Assembly (NCBI GenBank): GCA_025462785.1
Contig: JAOAPG010000042.1
Location: 1 to 7,770 of the forward strand
Direction of reading: 5' to 3'
Length of the DNA: 7,770 nucleotides
DNA from: Acidobacteriaceae bacterium
Lineage (GTDB): Bacteria > Acidobacteriota > Terriglobia > Terriglobales > Acidobacteriaceae
This document shows positions 5,735 to 7,770 of this stretch, piece after piece. The first letter of the stretch is position 1, and every line of letters begins with the position of its first letter. The notes under the pieces are model-generated. The model was not told the DNA's origin. It searched no databases and saw nothing but the letters and a program-made list of their open reading frames with translations. A program made the translations under genes and the position numbers.

Positions 5735-5763
5735 TTGCGCAAAATCTATTTTCATCAGATAAT
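5735..5763 (+). promoter_or_regulatory. Probable promoter of the IclR-family gene
   Basis: TTGCGC (5735-5740), a partial -35 box, is followed after 17 bp by GATAAT (5758-5763), a good -10 box. Transcription would start near 5770, exactly at the left edge of the TTTCAC-N3-GTGAAG dyad. The promoter lies in the 89-bp gap after the RraA-family stop. Its placement next to the dyad supports both calls. Confidence 0.45.
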
Positions 5764-5769
5764 CCGCAC

Positions 5770-5784
5770 TTTCACGCTGTGAAG
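5770..5784. promoter_or_regulatory. Candidate IclR operator, copy 2 (TTTCAC-N3-GTGAAG)
   Basis: The core TTCAC-GCT-GTGAA (5771-5783) is perfectly palindromic and matches the dyad at 4165-4179 apart from the centre and one outer base. It starts at the predicted transcription start and ends 22 bp before the IclR ATG. A repressor bound here would block its own gene, as is common for IclR-family proteins. That the IclR protein of this locus is the one that binds is inference. Confidence 0.5.
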
Positions 5785-5806
5785 CATTCGAGCGCAAACA
5801 TCCGTA

Positions 5807-6766
5807 ATGGCCGGAACCGCTAAAAGGACTTACAACATAACGTCATTGCAGCGCGCACTGCGCCTTTTGCAGCTGTTTGCGGCTACGGAGCGTGGCCTCG
5901 CGGCAGCCCAAGTCGCCAAGCTTTCGGGCTTGCCGGTCAGCACCGTTCATCGTTTTTTGGTCAATCTTGAAACAGCTGGATACTTAAATTGCAGTGAGTC
6001 CGGCGTGTATCACCTGGGCATCGCGTGTTTTTCGCTGGGCCAAGCCGCTTTAGGACAACTCGATATCCGTCGTCTGAGCTTGCCCCATCTCCAACTGCTC
6101 AATCAGCTCACGCGCGAAACCATTCACCTGACGATTCGCAATGGATTGTCCGCCGTTTACGTGGAAAAGCTGGATTCTCCCGAGCCACTGCGCATTCACT
6201 CGCGCATCGGAGCGGCCGTTCCGCTTTATTGCACGGCAGTGGGAAAAGTAATGCTGGCTCATCTTCCCGCAGAGGAGCAAGCGAAAGTGTTACCGCAGTT
6301 CGAAATAAAACGCTTGACTCCAAATACCGTAGGCAGTCTGCAAGAGCTGCAGACGCAGTTACAAAAAGTCCGCAGGCAGGGACACGCATGCGACTTGGAA
6401 GAGCATGAGCTGCACATTCGCTGCATCGCAGCGCCGATTTGGGATCATACAGGAGCGGTGAACGCGAGTCTTAGCATCACTGCTCCGTTGGTTCGCATGT
6501 CAATAGCCCGGCTTCGCCAGCTCGCACCTCTGATTCAAGAGGCTGGCCTGAAAATTTCGAGAGAGCTGGGTTACCGCGATCCGGCTGGAACCAATTACCA
6601 AGGCGTCCCCGCAGCAGGATTCGGGAGAAATTCAGAACGGATGGAGATACGGACGGATACGCGTCTACAAAAACGCTTAGACGAGAAGAGAGCAACAGTC
6701 GCGCCAAGAAGCACTCTCGATTCCGTCGCGACCCAAGCCGTGGCAGGGCAGCTTAGCAAATATTGA
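5807..6766 (+). CDS. IclR-family transcriptional regulator
   Basis: This gene encodes 319 residues. Residues 10-62 form the N-terminal winged helix-turn-helix (ITSLQRALRLLQLF, then AAAQVAKLSGLPVSTVHRFL as the HTH, then LETAGYL). Residues about 80-255 are the IclR effector domain, with GAAVPLYCTAVGKVMLAHLP (135-154) and the C-terminal signature IAAPIWDHTGAVNASLSITAP (207-227). It lacks any signal and is the only clearly cytoplasmic protein of the locus. IclR proteins are dimeric or tetrameric repressors or activators that usually sense small acids or aromatics for a neighbouring catabolic operon. After residue 258 there is a 60-residue basic tail (RSERME-like, RLQKRLDEKR) beyond the usual family length of about 250-260. 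No good Shine-Dalgarno precedes the ATG. A palindrome at 5770-5784 suggests autoregulation. It is followed after 7 bp by the DUF4380-type gene. Confidence 0.93.
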   Translation: MAGTAKRTYNITSLQRALRLLQLFAATERGLAAAQVAKLSGLPVSTVHRFLVNLETAGYLNCSESGVYHLGIACFSLGQAALGQLDIRRLSLPHLQLLNQLTRETIHLTIRNGLSAVYVEKLDSPEPLRIHSRIGAAVPLYCTAVGKVMLAHLPAEEQAKVLPQFEIKRLTPNTVGSLQELQTQLQKVRRQGHACDLEEHELHIRCIAAPIWDHTGAVNASLSITAPLVRMSIARLRQLAPLIQEAGLKISRELGYRDPAGTNYQGVPAAGFGRNSERMEIRTDTRLQKRLDEKRATVAPRSTLDSVATQAVAGQLSKY

Positions 6767-6773
6767 AACCTCA

Positions 6774-7770
6774 ATGCGATCACTGATCATCTGCGCGAGT
6801 ATTGCTGGGTGCTTGCTTTCGACGGGTTCGGCCTTCGCGCGGGATTCCTCGCACCCATCTTGCCAAGTGCAGTCGGTTCAGTTCGAAGGATGGCAAGCCG
6901 AGCAGATCTCGAATGCCTGGGTGCGGCTCACCATAGTTCCGCAACTGGGCGGGCGTTTGATGCAGGTCCGCTTCGGCGATCACGATTACCTGTTCGTAAA
7001 CCCAGAGTACAAAGGGAAATATTTTCCGCCGTCGGAGGGTGCCGAAAAAGGGAAGTGGTTCAATTACGGTGGCGACAAGATCTGGCCCATGCCCGAAGGC
7101 TCGAATGACGAGCATCACTGGCCGGGACCGCTTGCCGACGCTTTAGATGACGGCCCGTATAAGTTAACCGTGCTCTCCCAAGATCCAACTTGCGCGGTGA
7201 AGCTCGAAGGCCCGCCCGATCCGAAAACCGGCTTGCAGTACACCAGGGAAATCACGCTGACACGAGACTCGCCGAAGATTTCTTTCCATGCGTCGATGAA
7301 GAATATCGTGGGGCATGCGATTGAATGGTCAATGCAGTCAGTATCGCAATACGACACTTCCGGCCATCACAATACTGGTTCCTACAATCACGACTTCTGG
7401 GCATTCACGCCGGTCAATGCGCAAAGCGCTTACTTTAACCAGTTTCAGGTTCGCGACGGATTGGCCGACGATCCATCATTCGAAGTGAATGACGGCTTAT
7501 TCAAATTGCATTGGCTGTTTTTGGAAAATGAAGTCTGGCTGGACAGCGCTGCGGGTTGGCTTACGGTTGTAGATGATTCTTCCCACTACGCGATGGTGGA
7601 ACGCTTTCAACACGAGAAAAATGGCGACTATCCCGGCAAGGCCACGGTGATTTTTTACAAGAACGGAGCCGCGTTAGAGCTTGATCAGAATGGCATGCCT
7701 GCTTTGCGATCTTCGAAGCCGCATGACACTCCTTACTACATGGAAGCGGAAATCAATAGTCCGATCGTGC
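6774..7770 (+). CDS. Exported DUF4380-type protein, 3' end outside the window
   Basis: From the ATG at 6774, 332 codons run open to the window edge. Residues 1-22 are a signal peptide (MRSLIICASIAGCLLSTGSAFA, then RD), so the protein is exported. The mature part starts with a beta-sandwich strand pattern (AWVRLTIVPQLGGRLMQVRF) and has FVNPEYKGKYFPP, then GGDKIWPMPEG at about 102-112. These are marks of DUF4380 proteins, whose start resembles the galactose-mutarotase/aldose-epimerase superfold. The ending MEAEINSPIV looks close to the normal C-terminus, so little is missing. No reaction is established for the family; a carbohydrate-related role is inferred from the fold only. It begins 7 bp after the IclR stop with no visible Shine-Dalgarno, so it is probably cotranscribed and translationally coupled with the regulator. 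Confidence 0.87.
   Translation, partial: MRSLIICASIAGCLLSTGSAFARDSSHPSCQVQSVQFEGWQAEQISNAWVRLTIVPQLGGRLMQVRFGDHDYLFVNPEYKGKYFPPSEGAEKGKWFNYGGDKIWPMPEGSNDEHHWPGPLADALDDGPYKLTVLSQDPTCAVKLEGPPDPKTGLQYTREITLTRDSPKISFHASMKNIVGHAIEWSMQSVSQYDTSGHHNTGSYNHDFWAFTPVNAQSAYFNQFQVRDGLADDPSFEVNDGLFKLHWLFLENEVWLDSAAGWLTVVDDSSHYAMVERFQHEKNGDYPGKATVIFYKNGAALELDQNGMPALRSSKPHDTPYYMEAEINSPIV

Noticed and set aside
6774..6815. Lipoprotein signal (IAGC at residues 10-13) in the DUF4380-type protein.
   Set aside because: The cysteine comes too early and the hydrophobic run continues to a normal signal peptidase I site, AFA before RD.

Overview
The window looks like a chromosomal stretch from an acidobacterium, most likely Terriglobia-like. 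The main reason is two pieces of Oar-type TonB-dependent receptors: a carboxypeptidase-regulatory-like N-terminus followed by NGRSFTDLLALQPGV, and a C-terminus with EAFNVLNHANF. This taxonomic call is an inference from protein style. No rRNA, tRNA, CRISPR array, insertion sequence or phage gene was found.

Layout: (1) 2-367 (+) is the C-terminal end of a TonB-dependent receptor that enters from the left. (2) 398-1477 (-) is a membrane-anchored protein of unknown function. (3) 1615-2598 (-) is an exported SMP-30/gluconolactonase-like beta-propeller. (4) 2651-3538 (-) is an exported di-haem cytochrome c. (5) 3555-4122 (-) is the frameshifted and truncated start of a second Oar-type receptor, with a strong promoter at 4239-4266. 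Items 2 to 5 are co-directional and may form one leftward transcription unit. (6) A clear intrinsic terminator at 4286-4348 separates this unit from a leftward RidA-family gene (4381-4833). (7) Divergent from RidA is an RraA-family gene (4932-5717, +). (8) An IclR-family regulator (5807-6766, +) follows, and 7 bp after its stop begins a DUF4380-type exported protein (6774 to the window end, 3' partial). That last gene is easy to miss because its stop codon lies outside the window.

Two features stand out. First, every gene except the IclR regulator carries a signal peptide, a membrane anchor or an outer-membrane domain. This includes the RidA and RraA homologues, whose families are normally cytoplasmic. 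The locus therefore reads as a cell-envelope module for uptake and processing of a small molecule, with a lactonase-like, an aldolase/decarboxylase-like, a deaminase-like and an epimerase-like fold plus a redox carrier. The substrate is unknown.

Second, the palindrome TTCAC-N3-GTGAA occurs exactly twice in the window. One copy sits at the predicted transcription start of the IclR gene and the other in the leader of the truncated receptor/cytochrome unit. It is a good candidate for the IclR operator, linking the regulator to the leftward unit. The receptor at the head of that unit appears to have been destroyed by a 1-bp frameshift and loss of most of its body, leaving its promoter and leader in front of the cytochrome gene, which itself has no usable in-frame ATG.
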